Shown: positions 21,655-21,789 of the stretch, one piece after another
Position numbering within the stretch: the stretch's first letter is position 1
Layout: every line of letters begins with the position of its first letter
Source of the DNA: B8-G4 sp033720735
GTDB taxonomy: Bacteria > Bacteroidota > Bacteroidia > Chitinophagales > Saprospiraceae
Length of the DNA stretch: 21,789 nt
Reading direction: 5' to 3'
Assembly (NCBI GenBank): GCA_033720735.1
Contig: JAWWBX010000038.1
Location: 1 to 21,789, forward strand
Notes under the pieces: generated by a model
Told to the model about the DNA's origin: nothing
Databases searched by the model: none
What the model saw: only the letters and a program-made list of their open reading frames with translations
Made by a program: the position numbers and the translations under genes

Positions 21655-21789
21655 TGTTCAAGTGCGCACGTGTTCAGGTGCGCATGTGCCTGCTGCCCTG
21701 TACGCGCAGCGAAGCCGAGTCGTTCAGGGTTCATGTGCTTGCCCTGTACGCGCAGCGAAGCGGAGTCGTTCAGGGTTCATGTGCTTGCC
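21655..21789. repeat. Composite repeat, right copy: 46-bp tandem units
   Basis: Two 46-bp units at 21695-21740 and 21741-21786 differ at one base (GAAGCCGAG or GAAGCGGAG), and the last three bases start a third, so the array continues past the window. Each unit holds imperfect 9-bp arms CCCTGTACG and CGTTCAGGG around CGCAGCGAAGC-GAGT. The preceding 40 bp (GTGTTCAAGTGCGCACGTGTTCAGGTG) carry degenerate forms of the 8-bp word found at 2861-2900. The order of parts is the reverse complement of the left copy. It starts right after the response-regulator stop and may act as its transcription end. Confidence 0.9.

Overview
This window reads as a chromosomal segment of a Bacteroidota bacterium. Four things point there: two cargo proteins with C-terminal type IX secretion (T9SS) sorting domains, a GldB-type gliding lipoprotein, families typical of the phylum (DUF4286, DUF4199-like, an RprX/RprY-like two-component pair), and promoter motifs of the TAnnTTTG type rather than TATAAT. 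The sequence is moderately GC-rich for the phylum. Together with the style of the intergenic micro-repeats this suggests a Saprospiria-like lineage, but that placement is inference. No tRNA, rRNA, CRISPR array, phage gene or insertion sequence was found.

Layout. 1-2.2 kb: two convergent T9SS-secreted proteins of unknown function. 2.2-2.9 kb: a four-helix membrane protein, then a composite of two hairpins and an 8-bp tandem repeat. 2.9-6.5 kb: divergent nadE (NAD+ synthetase) and dnaX (DNA polymerase III gamma/tau). 6.6-8.3 kb: a Crp/Fnr regulator convergent with pyrD. 8.5-10.4 kb: an unlabelled 41-codon membrane ORF, nadC and an outer-membrane beta-barrel gene. 10.4-13.4 kb: gldB, tatA and a secreted alpha/beta hydrolase. 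13.4-18.0 kb: an OmpH/Skp chaperone facing a compact four-gene operon (DUF4286, MFS transporter, acyl-CoA dehydrogenase, site-2 protease with CBS domains). 18.1-21.8 kb: a periplasmic protein with two PDZ domains, divergent from a histidine kinase/response regulator pair, then a second copy of the composite repeat.

Most genes are housekeeping (NAD and pyrimidine synthesis, replication) or cell-envelope functions. The envelope genes include T9SS cargo, GldB, TatA, Skp, the beta-barrel, the site-2 protease and the PDZ protein with its adjacent two-component system. A plausible reading of the right end is an envelope-stress module: the PDZ protein and the kinase/regulator pair are transcribed divergently from one intergenic region, and the kinase promoter element sits inside an inverted repeat. 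That link is inference.

The least explained material is (i) the composite repeat family at 2778-2900 and 21655-21789, present in opposite orientations; (ii) the 41-aa single-helix ORF at 8570-8695 with a perfect 16-bp hairpin upstream; (iii) the Met/His-rich linker between the two PDZ domains. I do not see a clear new defence or metabolic system here.
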